A stretch of 64,000 nt of DNA from Balanoglossus misakiensis. Taxonomy: Eukaryota; Hemichordata. The stretch is taken from assembly GCA_040954595.2 (NCBI GenBank), contig CM082591.2, forward strand, positions 10,974,001 to 11,038,000, given 5' to 3'. Below, piece after piece: positions 41,371 to 53,420 of the stretch (its first letter is position 1; each line of letters opens with the position of its first letter). The translations under genes and the position numbers were made by a program. Below the pieces are notes generated by a model. That model ran no database searches. It saw only the letters and a list, made by a program, of their open reading frames with translations, and was not told the origin of the DNA.

Positions 41371-42620
41371 TAATACACTTCTACACTACTGGAAGAATGT
41401 AACAGTGCGCCCTCGCGCGAGGAAATCTGGAGCAAATCGCGACATCTCCTCGAGGACATCGAGTGGGCGTGTATGGTTACACGCGTGAAACTCCAAAGCG
41501 CTCGCGAGAACAAATGTTCAACACGGGAGGGCTGATGCACGGCACTCGCGATTGAGTATGCTCGAAAGATAGAACAAAACCTTGACATGCTGGGCCTCAG
41601 GTGCGGGTTTCTTTTTCGCCCTTACGTTGGAACATTGAGCAATTTTACGTCCATAGACATAATAGGAAGTAGCAAAGTACGCGGAGTTCTGTTCTTGTGT
41701 TTGTACTGCGTTTGCTATGTCCGTCTACTCGAACTACCTCCTACCCCCATGACTCAACACACCATACAACGAACGGTTACTTCGGTACAGTAAATGGAAG
41801 TTGTTAATGAGAAAAATATAAAAACGAACGTGTGACTTTTTAAGATTCTGTGTTATTTTATGTTGAGGTTTTTTCTTGTGAAACATCAACGTTTGCGACA
41901 ACGCTAAAGAAGCGCAAAATTCCCCGGCGGGGGTGAGTGCAATAAATTGATTTTCTTCGGTCGTGTTAACAGCATTGCGCGATCATGAACAGTGAGCACA
42001 ATGGCTGAGACGCGGGCGTCACGCATGGAACAATAAAGTGTTTGGGATAAATAATAAACTCAGCGAACACACAATATAATATTTCGTGGTTTTTTTTGGT
42101 GGTAATGAGAACTGCACTGACGAACGGCCTACCGGCTTCTCCGTCACGTTTTCATCATGAGAATAACCCCCTTTCCACTGACCAAATGCATGATGCATGC
42201 TGCAAATATGTGAACGAACGCACTAGCGCGGAACGCGGAAGTGCTTCGGGTGTATCATTTCGTGTCGTGCAGAAAACTGGCATGTTTTTATACGTCCGGT
42301 AGAAATTGGGAGCACAAGCAAAGCAGAACTCAATAAGTAACAGCTTAACAATCCAAATACCAACAGGTCACAGACGTAACGGCCTCCTGCGTGGGCCTTC
42401 ACAATAACACGGTCTCTCGATGTGATAGGGGGCGTGGTTATATCCTACCAGACAAAAGTAATGGGACTTATGTCGCGGGAATCACTAGTGATTTCAAGGT
42501 GTCAATTCACAGCAAACATAGCGGGATTCACGAGTGTTTATGGATACACGCGGAACGTGAAATTAATTTTACATACGGCAGGATGCGATCTGTTATGGGT
42601 TGTATTCAAAACTGGTAAAG
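41371..42620. other. CpG-containing unique sequence, no gene assigned
   Basis: Base composition shifts at 41,390-41,560, which is rich in CpG (CGCCCTCGCGCGAGG, GCGCTCGCGAGAAC). CpG stays common to about 42,450. This could be the promoter region of an unidentified gene. The short frames here (for example 41,361-41,588 minus) show no recognisable similarity. Confidence 0.35.
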
Positions 42621-43075
42621 TTTGTGAAGTCAGTGTGACGAATTGACCGTTTTATGTTGATTTTCGTGTTTGTGAAGTCAGTGTGGAGAATTGACCGTTT
42701 TATGTTGTTGCTTCGAATTTGCGAAGTCAATGTGAAGAATTGGCCGTTTTATGTTGATTTTCGTGTTTGTGAAGTCAGTGTGGAGAATTGACCGTTTTAT
42801 GTTGTTGCTTCGAATTTGCGAAGTCAATGTGAAGAATTGGCCGTTTTATGTTGATTTTCGTGTTTGTGAAGTCAGTGTGGAGAATTGACCGTTTTATGTT
42901 GATTTTCGTGTTTGTGAAGTCAGTGTGAAGAATTGACCTTTTATGATGTTGCTATGAATTTGCGAAGTCAGTGTGAAGAATTGGCCGTTTTATGGCCGTT
43001 TTATGTTGAACTTCGATTTCGTGTTTGCGAAGTCAATGTAGAGAATTGATCGTTTTATGCGGCTAGTTAGACTTT
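42621..43075. repeat. 48/49-bp minisatellite, about 9 copies
   Basis: Units start TTTGTGAAGTCAGTGTG or TTTGCGAAGTCAATGTG and contain GAATTGACCGTTTTATG. Two subtypes, ending TTGATTTTCGTG or TTGTTGCTTCGAA, alternate in the first part and give a 97-bp dimer period. The last copies are more diverged, with a small internal duplication (GGCCGTTTTAT) near 42,985. Confidence 0.95.
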
Positions 43076-43079
43076 GCGA

Positions 43080-46000
43080 AACAACGTAACTGCGAAACAA
43101 CGAAACATGACGATACCATTATTAAAATAGGGGCCAGTCATCAAGACGGTGGCGTATTATTTTTTTTAATAAGTTTCCAAATTAAAACGTATGCGAGCCA
43201 AGAAAACTACAGGTCAGATAAATTGTTTCCTCGGAAATTCAACATTAGAATCAAATTTGGCGTTGGAAACAAACGGCGTGTCGCCAATTCCTGGTCCGGG
43301 GACTGGTACTAGTGGTAGAGTCGTGTGATGCTACGTGTTTCGGTAAACGTCGAAACACAACGTTTTTTTAAGTTATCGACAGAGTTATATTATTCATTGT
43401 GAAAATCGGCAATGAGAAATGTCGAAACATTGTTAGTGTTTATCTTGTAAGATTATCATATAAATGTCTCAACATGACTTTTTATTGGTAATGTACCGCT
43501 ATGCTCCAAACCTCTCTAAAATGAATCGGGAGGAACTTTAAATTACGTGGTTAGTGGATAGATACCTGTACGCAGGGCTAGTGGCAAATCCTCCGTGACG
43601 ACAGTTGACTGTGCACTTCCACAAAAACAACTGCGTCAAATCTCCATCAACTTTTCTGGTATTTTAGCAAGAGAGTTGGATACATTGTCGGCTCATCTGA
43701 TGAATGCAAATCATTAGGCAGTGTAAACAACAACAATGTGTCATTTCTTGCTGTTTTTGTCGATGTTGCAGATAACTGTAAAATAAACACCATAATCGTG
43801 GAAAACACGACCTAGGTCGCCCAACGTCACTACCGTCTTATATACAGGCAAGGGTGGAATCGACATGCCCTGATCTAGGCTCACGGGCCACCTTCAAGGC
43901 CCTGAAAAATCACCCCATTCACGAGCGAGCGATTAAATTATGCCACCATAGGCACTGAAATTTATCTCACTGACCTAATTTGGGTTTCACTTGTTCTATC
44001 GAACAAGTGGAAAACGTCGATTTCCAAGTCGTACCCAGTCAAATTCAATCACATTTGAACTTCGCGACCGATGTTGCTGGCTATGTTAATACTGCATATT
44101 TAAATTGACCAATCGGGCGCCCTGTAATGGCTGCCTCGGCCACCCGATTGTTTACTGCTCAACTCGTACGAGTACGTGTAACTGCGTTCAAAATAACGCG
44201 AAAAAAGAAGCAAAACCTTATGAGTCATACAGATAAACGGATACTTCCCACCTCTTTGTCAGAAAAATCTGCCGTTTTACGTCAGAACGTACACTTCCTG
44301 GTATTTAATCAAGTAGCTGTGTTTTGTTAATTCAGTTCAGTGCATCTAGTACAGAGGAACTGTGTTTAAAAATAAGTATTGGTCAAAACCAGTGGCCGAA
44401 TTAATAATGAATAAAAAGTTTGATCACCATTGAATACTCAAGCTTGCGTAAAACGCGGACGAGATGACGCATGTTTTTGTAAAAGAAAACCTAAACATGA
44501 ACTTTAAATACCATTTTACGGCACACGTGTTATACAACAGTACCGTACACTCCCCACATTACATGTAGTCACCAGAGGGTCCACTCCACGTCGCAAAACG
44601 CTGGTTGTTTTGCGACCTTTTACGACGTCCACCGCAAGTACGTGGAATCACTCTCACCGCTTGCAGTCACTAAACGCCGTCAACCATGTGCATGATACGT
44701 TTGTTTTAACATCAGACACAGCAACAGAAGTTGTTGCAGAAACTTAACTTTCTTAACAGAAAGCATAGCTAATGCAGTCAGTCAATAACAGAGTCGCAAT
44801 CGACCTGTTCTAATAGTGTACCCCGCCGATGCTAGCGTACATGCAGTCTTTCATTTTAAGGCCTATCGATCTCTGTAGAAGTCCCTCAAGCTGGCAAGAG
44901 ACTGTGGTCAACGAATCAAGGAGCGCATTGCTATAATCATGTCCGGAATAATTCATCGTCAATAATCCACTCATTAACTACATGTAATCCTGTCGGCAAA
45001 CTGACTTCATTTACACTTCGCCACGAATTTACCTATAGGTGGCTCGAGAGATTCGAAACCAAGAACCACGGGATGGGAATGCATTCTACATTGGCTTGGC
45101 TTGGGTGTCCCTTTAACCACTGTGACTTTAGTAAAATATTAACGTGAAGACTGGACAGGAACAGAAACTAGCGGTACGGTATCCCGACACTCTAACAATG
45201 CCTGCACAAAACACTTTTACGGCATATCGGTAAGAATGAGTACGGTAAAATTTACTACCCCTGTTATCGTCCAGCGATTGCATCGCTGAGGAATAAATTA
45301 GCACGTTTAAATTTGAACATGATAAGTCGCAATTTAATTGAAGTACAATTTCAATGCCGGTCGTAATACGAGTCAAACTTGCTTCCGGGTCAATTAGTGC
45401 AGTGTTTTACAGTATGTACCCCCATCAAAATTCCAATGGGAGGTATTTTCTCACAATATACAAAGCTTTCTATTGCCAGGATCAGATTGTCTTTTTTTAT
45501 TTACACTTTTTTGAGGATGGTTCCCCGCAAAATAAAATAATGCAAATGTCACCAGAATTGAAATTGTATACCAAAGCAATGGACTAACAGTTTTAGAGAA
45601 AGACAATTGCGAATGTTGACAAATGGATGCTGGACAAACAGGTAATTTGATAAGCTTCACATAGCTGGCAGCAGAACTGAAAAGGTCAAAAATTGTGACT
45701 TAGTTGTACCATTAATCAATGTAGATAGAATACTAAGTTTGCAAAAGCTATTGAATTTTAAAGATTCAGGTAGGCAAAGTTCAAGGTTTCATTAAAAATA
45801 TTTATTTTAACAAAAAACAGTGAAGTAAATTTTAAAAACAAAAAAAAATACAAAAAACATTAAACTGAAATGCAAATCAAATCTGTGTGTCTTCTCATGG
45901 CATGAACCGGAGACATCTGTTGGTTAAAAAAAAATAAAGTTACGAATATTGATGCATCTAGAACAGCTGTACAGCTGCATACATTAACATGTTGATCCAA

Positions 46001-46317
46001 CTAATTTATTCATCGGGAACGTAATGGAAATCAAATTCCATGCAGGAAGTTTCTCTTTAAGCTGAAAACCCGATTTCTACTGTACATTTAGATTGTTTTT
46101 TCACTATCTCATTGATTTTGTATTTTAGATAAAATGTGTGCCCAGCAAACCAAGTTAAAAATCAAAGGAAAGTGTTCTCATGGAGTCCAGGTGTCATACT
46201 CCGAGAAGCCCAGTGGCAAGAGACAAATGCTCGTTTCGACATTCTTTTTATGCCCATCATATTGCCCGGAAAGAAAACCTAATATAGACTAATTCCAGTT
46301 CACTTAAACTGACCACA

Positions 46318-46348
<31 letters not shown>

Positions 46349-46455
46349 GGGTGCATGGATGCGACACATTTTGTGCAATATCTGATACACGGTTTTTGTC
46401 TAAGCCTGAAATATATACTCAAAAAGGAGTCTGTAAGTAGTATGTAAACTCTCTA
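43080..46455. other. Unique non-coding sequence downstream of the cyclin gene
   Basis: No gene recognised. A small perfect hairpin (9-bp arms, 4-bp loop) lies at 43,988-44,009. The motif AATAAA on the minus strand (45,801-45,806) is the first plausible polyadenylation signal I noticed below the cyclin stop codon and could mark its 3' end. A C-run followed by CA repeats lies at 46,318-46,348. Confidence 0.4.
46318..46348. repeat. Poly-C plus (CA)n microsatellite
   Basis: A run of C followed directly by about eight CA units. Confidence 0.95.
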
Positions 46456-46456
46456 C

Positions 46457-46585
46457 TTACTCAGCATGCTTTGACGATATCGCTCTCTCTCCGAACTCCC
46501 TCGCGTTAACCTCCATTATTGTAATAGTTTGTTGGAGCTCTTGGCATTTATTGTCCTCCAACGGCTCCGCCAAGTATTCAACTTC
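46457..46585 (-). CDS. Cyclin gene, exon 6 (3' end)
   Basis: Acceptor TTTTATAACAG. Encodes 42 residues (EVEYLAEPLEDNK through SSKHAE) and TAA. A GTAAGT two bases before the stop would allow an alternative splice, so this end is less sure. Confidence 0.7.
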   Translation of the reverse strand, partial: EVEYLAEPLEDNKCQELQQTITIMEVNAREFGERAISSKHAE

Positions 46586-49500
46586 CTGTTATAAAACAAT
46601 AATGACAATATGTGAGTGATACTCAATCTTGCATAACAAAAAGTGTTAATGATCTACCACTAACATGCTCCTTGCATTTAAATTATATTCCCTTTCACTA
46701 TCATCTCTTTTGTAGTATTCCATGTTCAGTCACTGGATCCTTTAAAACAAGACATGATATAAACTGAGTGTTCGTTTTGTTTTTATTGCAAGTTAATAAC
46801 AAAGGTATATAATTGCCAGGTAAAATAACAACAAGAAGTTCCAAAAAAACTCACATTCAGTGCATCCTGCGTAAGCGTCGCAGCTAGCATGAGGCACCCC
46901 TCCGCTATGTGGTGGGGCTGGTATTGCTGCCGTACATTCATTGACAGCAAGGTTATGTCTGCCAGATACTACAACGAAATGAAAAATTAATCAAGTCATG
47001 TATACAGACAATTATGCCAACCTACTAACATCTAAGACCGAAAATAAGATTAAAAAGTTTGATGTTGTTGGAAGTTACAGTTACAAAGCTCAAGTTTAGA
47101 TGAATCTTACATTAAGTGTGTATACTTTTCAAGATTGCTTGTTTTATTTTGACTAACTTTATTAATAAAGTGATGTGTCACTTTTTTATCATCTGTCACA
47201 TCAGACTTAAATGTTTTCAATCCAAATGTCTTACCTGTGCCACTTCTCTTGTTGTCCGTTTTATTTTGGGATTTAATTCCCATAGACACCCAAGGAAGGT
47301 TGTAACAGGAACTGTTGTTAATTTGAAATTTAGTAATTTCATAATTAACAGTTCCATGTTACAAACCTCCCTTGGGGTAAAGGCATCCGCAGTATAGTCA
47401 GAAAATGTGGATGCTACAAAAACTGGTACTTCCAGAAGTTTGCTGTTATTGAAAGAAAGAAAATACCTTAGCATTATTTAAAAATGTGTGTATAGGGATA
47501 AACTGTGTTTACGCCATCTTGAAGATTTGCAGTGCATTATGGGTCAATTGAGTTCCGGTACGGGGGGGGGGGGGGGTAGCGTCTAAAACCTATCCAATTT
47601 TCCAGCTGTTTTGTCAGATTTTCTTCAAGTAACGTTAGTAGTAGTAGTAGTTACATGAATAAAATCTAACTAAACTGCTGGAAAATGAATATGTTGTAGA
47701 CGCTACTTCCCCCCCCCCCCCGTACCGGAACTCAATTGACCCATAATGCACTGCAAATCTTCAAGATGGCGTAAACACAGTTTATCCCTATACATTATTG
47801 TAAACAAAAAAGGCGGGTATTGATTTGTCTGGTGGGGTGCTTCAACTTGGCCAATCCACCATGGGTGTATCCCCTGCCCTATTTTCACTGTTGACTTGTT
47901 GACAACCATTTTGGTGAGATTTTTGTCTACTTACTAATGAAGATAATCACCTATGTAGACTATGTAATGCATGTAAAAAGGGTGCTGAGCTATGGCAGGT
48001 TACAAAATAAGCTTTCTGTTGATTTCAAATCATGGATTTAGTTTGAATTTTATTTTGTTGTAGTAATTCAACTGTTTAGGTCATAGAAAAAGACCGAATG
48101 TTGATGATTTAAGATGAAACTAACTGCCAAGGTACACAATCTTACTGTTACACAACAAAACCAAACACACACAATTAATGAAAGTAAATCACTACAGACT
48201 GATGCCTTACCTAGCGGTAAACAGGCTTGCCGCAGCAACCAATTGCTTGAGTTCCACATGGAACGCCCGGCACCTTGTTATGAAGCTATCGAAGTACCAT
48301 ATAGCTGTGTGTACTGTCTCAGGATCAAAATTCAGTTCTGTTGCCACGGCATACATCCAGTCAACGCAGACTGCTCTGTTATTAAGGTCCCTGGATGTCA
48401 ATTGCGGGTACATGCTGTACCACACCGGCACACGTTCCTGGTGGAAGAAACAATACCAGTTACACACCATGAATCTTTGTAAACAGTTAAATCCCTTGTA
48501 GAGAACCCCCCCCCCCAAATCACAATGGCAGTTCACAGTTCACTTCAATTCAAAGCTTGAATATTTCGAATGCAGTCCAACTCCAAAACCGTTCCGCAAG
48601 CTACTGAAGTGTAACTAACACATTGAGTGACAAAACGTAACACCTTATTCCTAGTGTTTATCAGTGGCGCAACCCACATTCGATAACCATTAAGCTGTGC
48701 CTGTTGAAAATCACAACAGGTGTGTTTCAACACTGATTGTTTATTAGTGTCTGGTAATTACAGACTACAAAGACGGTTTATTTCTTGTTTATTCTGTCTT
48801 GGATTTATCATCAGGTGCGAGTAAAAAGAAAAGCTCGCACTAAAATTAGAACTGAATTAGATCTCACACATCGACGTATCTTGTGTTCTCATTTGGACCA
48901 TTCCGTCTCTCTCCCCGTCGAACCTATCCCTAAGTGTACGCCGTACAATCCATGTTTACAATCGACTAGTTGACGCACTGCTCTGATACTCGATTTTATT
49001 GCACAATTGTGCAATCGAACAGACGGGAAATCCCCAACAAAGTGAATGGAAACTGATTGTGCATTCTGTTTGTCGTAATCATGATGAATAATGTAAACAT
49101 TAAATGGTTGCTAAACCCCATGACTGTGGTCGAGTATAAGTAAGCTTTTTTCATAATCATTCTCACACTCTAAACTATCCGACCGTTTTCGTTTTTCGCT
49201 GAATTTAAAGGGGGAAACAAGAACACTGTACAAACACAACCGCACAAAACGTCATCATTTGAAAACCTTTCAGCCCTATTAAATCGGACTAATTGGAGCC
49301 TAATCAATCGGGCAGGGAAATGATTAAATGATATGGGCGTGTTTAAAAAATCGGTTGGCACCGTCACAAAGAGTCTATTTGGTTAAACGTACCTTGGGGA
49401 GTAAGTCAAATAGGTCTTATATTTGGGGATAAATATGCGCTGCTCTCAAATCAATACATTAAGAAAGAAGACTTCATCGATAAAACCACTCACTTCACGG

Positions 49501-50460
49501 ATGGGAAAATCGTCATTCAAATATAAAATATAAAGGATATCACGACCTGACTTGAACCATATCAGTCAAACACATGCCACTGTGTTATAGTTTTGATGCA
49601 AACACCATTTTTCAGTCGTCCGTTGAAATCGTTCTCTTAGGGGATGCCAAAAAGGAATTCCCGAATTACAGCACGAATCAAAACTATCTTTTCACGTTTT
49701 CTCCGAATACTTTCCTCTTAAAAGGAATCTGTGTAAATTGTCGACTTACCTCTGTTAACAGAAGATGCTGCACCACACTTTGACGATAATCTGTGTAAAT
49801 TGTGAGATAGGACCATATTTTGTTATCGAGATCTAATAAGCGAACAAAGATTGCTCAATACTCCCGCGGAGACAACCCGAAGATATTCACCCTAAAAGCA
49901 CTATTTTTGATAATTTTTTTATTGATCAAGCCTAATTCCCTTATTCTTATAGAGCATTGCTTGTTTCGAGTTGAGAAATATGGTACTTTTTTCACTAACT
50001 TACTGTCAAAAAAACTACAGGAAGAATCTCTTTTGTGTGGCCGATAATCAGCTGATTAAGTGCTTCCTTCTAGTGAAGACAAAACTAATTGATTTTGAGA
50101 AACATTACTCGCATGGTTTTGTGGATAAATTTGCGACCGTTCTCATACGAACAGAACTCAGAGACTAACAAATCACGGGCGAAACACCACAAACACACAA
50201 AAAATAGATTCGGTAAGCCTGCTGTCTCGCCATAAGAAATTCCATGCTGTCTATTTTAGCACTTCCGATGGAAATACAAAGAAATAATATTCAGCGATAA
50301 TAAAGTTCCCCATAACTTTTGCAACACTCTCTAAGCGTCATGAAAAGCATTCTATCTTGTCCGCATAAATATATCTATCTGTACACTAGTCTCACTCTTC
50401 CTATAAACTCGTCGTAGAACGAAGAAGTTTCGACTTACCTTTGCTCAAAAAATGGTCCAT
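46457..50460 (-). CDS. Cyclin-fold protein, six exons, 246 aa
   Basis: Predicted spliced gene, minus strand. Exons: 50,460-50,439; 49,790-49,750; 48,437-48,211; 47,442-47,235; 46,968-46,855; 46,585-46,457. Every intron has GT/AG ends and all phases match, giving 741 nt. The first cyclin box is plain: NRAVCVDWMYAVA, then FDPETVHTAIWYFDSF, then LKQLVAAASLFTASKLLEVP, then PREVCNMELLIMKLLNF. Lys of ASK and Glu of NME are 29 residues apart, the same spacing as the CDK-contact pair Lys266/Glu295 of cyclin A. A partial second box follows (YLADITLLSMN, HHIAEGCLMLAATL). Cyclins activate CDKs; the partner and subtype here are unknown. The protein is short, with no long N-terminus, and I see no destruction box. 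In-frame TGA lies upstream of the ATG, which has a good context (ACGATGG). The 3' end could instead splice at A/GTAAGT just before the stop. Confidence 0.88.
46855..46968 (-). CDS. Cyclin gene, exon 5 (start of second fold)
   Basis: Acceptor TTCGTTGTAG, donor GAAT/GTGAGT, exactly 38 codons. Encodes YLADITLLSMN and HHIAEGCLMLAATL, typical of the C-terminal cyclin fold. Confidence 0.88.
47235..47442 (-). CDS. Cyclin gene, exon 4 (second half of cyclin box)
   Basis: Acceptor CAATAACAG, donor CACAG/GTAAGA. Encodes KLLEVPVFVASTFSDYTAD through TTREVAQ and holds the conserved Glu in NMELLI. Confidence 0.92.
47489..47794. mobile_element. Foldback element with perfect 74-bp inverted repeats
   Basis: Arms 47,489-47,562 and 47,721-47,794 are exact reverse complements, starting TGTATAGGGATAAACTG. 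They are followed by G-runs and C-runs, and weaker pairing continues inward to about 47,606 and 47,677. The loop holds a (GTA)n run. The ~306-bp element lies in intron 3 of the cyclin gene. No protein is encoded, and I could not define a target duplication, so the superfamily is open. Confidence 0.85.
48211..48437 (-). CDS. Cyclin gene, exon 3 (first half of cyclin box)
   Basis: Acceptor TTTCTTCCACCAG, donor CTAG/GTAAGG. Encodes ERVPVWYSMYPQL through VAAASLFTA. The serine codon of the ASK motif is split across this donor and the next exon. Confidence 0.92.
49750..49790 (-). CDS. Cyclin gene, exon 2 (41 bp)
   Basis: Acceptor TTTACACAG, donor GAG/GTAAGTC. It translates in phase to YRQSVVQHLLLTE, which resembles the helix before the cyclin box in other cyclins. 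A 41-bp exon is easy to miss by automatic prediction. Confidence 0.75.
50439..50460 (-). CDS. Cyclin gene, exon 1 (start codon)
   Basis: Begins ATGGACCAT and encodes MDHFLSK plus one base, ending at donor AAAG/GTAAGT. It is short, but the phase matches exon 2. Confidence 0.75.
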
Positions 50461-50567
50461 CGTTGTAAATACGAAATACGAAAAAAATCAAAATATACAG
50501 GAAGGAAACTAAGGAACTGAGGAAACTTGGCAAAATGTCGAGGGAGTGATTTTTACTGCAAGCAGCT

Positions 50568-50601
50568 ACTGAAACAGTGACCAGTATCGCACGCTTATAT
50601 A
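50568..50601 (-). promoter_or_regulatory. TATA box and initiator of the cyclin gene
   Basis: On the minus strand TATATAA (50,601-50,595) is followed by TTCAGT (50,573-50,568). Its A at 50,570 is 31 bp from the TATA start, the usual spacing. This would leave a 5' UTR of about 110 nt before the ATG at 50,460. Confidence 0.65.
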
Positions 50602-50694
50602 CCCTGTGGTTGACAGACGCGCCGCCGAGGCTATACAAAGGTACACAAATGCAACAAAAGAATGCGGGATATACGAAAGGTGTAAATGCATCAG

Positions 50695-50699
50695 CCAAT
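50695..50699 (+). promoter_or_regulatory. CCAAT box upstream of the cyclin gene
   Basis: AGCCAATAA lies about 125 bp upstream of the predicted start, on the strand opposite to the gene. NF-Y sites act in either orientation and are common in cell-cycle promoters. One motif of this length is weak evidence. Confidence 0.35.
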
Positions 50700-50859
50700 A
50701 ATTTTAGATCCCGATTGTTGCATCGGCTTTGTCGTTGTGTTTTTACTAAAATAAACGAAACTAAAATGCCAAAGTTCAAATCACCAAGGTGTGAAGCCAA
50801 GGTGTGTAGATATCGTCCCATTCTCTCCCCTCACGTGCCATTCAGTACAGAAAAATAGC

Positions 50860-53420
50860 CGTGTGAAACACATGTAATTCCTTTTTTATCGATCCACCTG
50901 GCGTCAATTAGTCATGGACCTGTATGTCATATAGTCGTGAAACAGTAGTATAGCAAAGGGGCCAAAGTGGTCAGTCAGAATGGGAGAAAAAGATGACAGC
51001 CTTTGCCTTCAAATCTATAATGGGACAGAATTCGCCAAGCGACTAGATGGGCTCCTATACTCAATGTAGTTAAGAAAGGTGATCGGCCGGCATGCGTAAC
51101 CAAACGGGGCAGTGCTCGTTCGTCTTCAGTCCTAGTTCTCTAAAAGCGTATAGATTTCGAACAATTTATGGGTACTTCTAACTTTCAACATATTTTTATA
51201 ATTGTTTTCTTCACTTTGATGGTTTTAAACCAAAATGAGCACTCGTGTTTAAACTTGGAAAGACTTATTTGGTCTTTAACACTGTGTGATTCTGAAGAAA
51301 TGTACTGATCGTGTGAAAACAAACAACCACCACTTCATTCTCACCGAATCTAGGCGACATCGATTCTGACGCCTTTCGTAGGTGTGAAGCATATAACCAT
51401 GAGAGATTTTCTTTTATCTATGATTCATCAGATTTTTTTTTACATCCCACGCGTAACCTTCTATTAAAATGGTTAACATTCCACCAGTAAACTTGGCTTT
51501 ACGGGGATTCATAGTGATGACAGCAGGTTTCAATGTCGCTCTATAAAACACATTCATTTCAACAAAATATATGCCATATCCCCAAACGTTGGTGACACTT
51601 TCTTGTTAGGCCTAATTCAGTAATTATGTTGCTGATCGCATCAACCATACACACGACCGCATTTACGAACAAATTAAACGCTCCGTCTTACGCGTGCCGC
51701 CTTTTGATGAAACTGACAATTTGTTGATCAGCATATGATGCCTTCATTGTTTCCGTGTACTACCTGAGCACGAGATTAACGATTTTTGTCTTGGTGATTC
51801 ACATACGATAGGTTGTTATTTTTTTTAAACAAAGAGACAGTGCTGATGTGAGGAAGCTATATAGAGAAGGGTGTTCGATTTTTCCCCTGCAAAATAGCTT
51901 CTGGGGGAGGGCGGAGACGGATAGAACCTTGCTGTATGTACTCAAAGACTGACCAGCAAATTTTAAAGGATAAATTCGATAATATTTTCTAATTCTTTCA
52001 AAGTTAGAGTGGGGCTTGGATCAGAACGTCGGGCACCATCCCACCCTATTATTTGATCGATATTTGACTCCAACTACCCTCTTTTAGCAAATCAAAAGTT
52101 GCTCAACCGCCATAAATGTTACCAAATGAACAGTTGCTGTGTCCCAGCTTTGTAAAAAAGTATTCCGATCTCTAACGGTGTAAAAGTTGTTGTCATTAAT
52201 CATTAAACCATCAACTTTAGAGGAAGGGCATCATAGAAGACACCAATGTGCATTTTCGGTCGCTTTTCAGTGAAAAAGTGCTGTCAATATTTTGTAACTT
52301 TCAATCATTGGAATTTTTAGTTTTGCGTGGGAAAGTAAACAAAACAACTCGCCAAAGCCGAAATAAAGTCTATGGGATTAACACTGATCTGGAGATATCA
52401 ACCGAATTAAAATGTGTTAATTGCATAAACGGGAGAAAGCTGGCTGACGGGTCGTAGTAATTTACCGATTTTCCTTCCCTCAGTTATCTGTGGGGCAGGG
52501 TTGAACTTTCGATGACCTGCATAGAAACAACCTACCAAGCCACAGATAGATGCTTTCGGATGATAACTTTAGCGAAATAATTAGTTAAACGTACTTCTGT
52601 CCACATGTGCTCTAACGATTTGCTATAGGTGCCGTATTTGTGACTTGCAGAGGCCCTCGATTGATTTTCCGCCCAGAGCGGCAAGCGTACCGGGACGGAT
52701 GTAACTTTCTCTGTGAAGCCAAACTCAGACGTATTTCTCTACCGATCCGAGACTAGCTGGAATGATTTTAGCTGGTTGTGCAATACCCCGTTTTAGGTAT
52801 TAGGGAAAGCTAAAAAACTACGACAGGGTTTTCACTTGACTTGGGCGACCTTTGAGACGAAGGTCATGTTCAATTTGGCCGGGCGAGGTTCCTTCTGGCG
52901 GTGCTTCATGTTACGTATCTGTCTTAGTGTGCATTGATTACAAAATTAAAAAGAAAATTGGCGATGAAAAATTGTTGTCATCGACACATCAACAGTACAC
53001 ATGGGTTAATCTGTAGTTGAAATTAAAACTTAAAAGCTTGAAAGGTGTAGGCAATTTTAACGTGTGTTCAGGCACGTCTATGGTTTTGAATCGCCGAAAT
53101 CACTGTTTGTGAGTGTCGCAAAGTTTAATTGTTTGATGTCCGACGCCGCACGCTTCGGTTGTGTTTATGAGCAAGTAAACACGCCCAGAAAGTCTTACCA
53201 TACCCGGATCCTAGGATTAAGTTCAATAGATACCGAACATCATAAAAGGTATTAATCCATGGATACCAATAATGGAAAAAAGGTGTTAATCAGCTGAATC
53301 GTCCTGACACGCGATTGGTTGTGCATGATGAACATGACGTCGGTTTGGTCACACAACCACGGCAAATAGAAAAGAAACTACGACGATTAACCAGGCGTTT
53401 CATCAACTCGAGAAGACAAC
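50860..53420. other. Intergenic region between two head-to-head genes
   Basis: No gene, RNA or repeat recognised. It separates the cyclin promoter from the 53,421 start. Near the right end TGACGTCGG (53,335) and GATTGG (53,313) resemble CRE and CCAAT elements for the plus-strand gene. Confidence 0.35.

Noticed and set aside
41361-41588. 75-aa minus-strand frame
   Set aside because: CpG-rich sequence lengthens frames; no similarity or splice context supports it.
44127-44330. 67-aa frame starting MAASATRLF, like an organelle presequence
   Set aside because: No splice partner or similarity found; too short to support.
48114-48501. Plus-strand frames of 107-122 aa
   Set aside because: They are antisense shadows of cyclin exon 3.
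50435-50821. 128-aa minus-strand frame
   Set aside because: It overlaps the cyclin promoter and first exon in another frame and would begin upstream of the TATA box.
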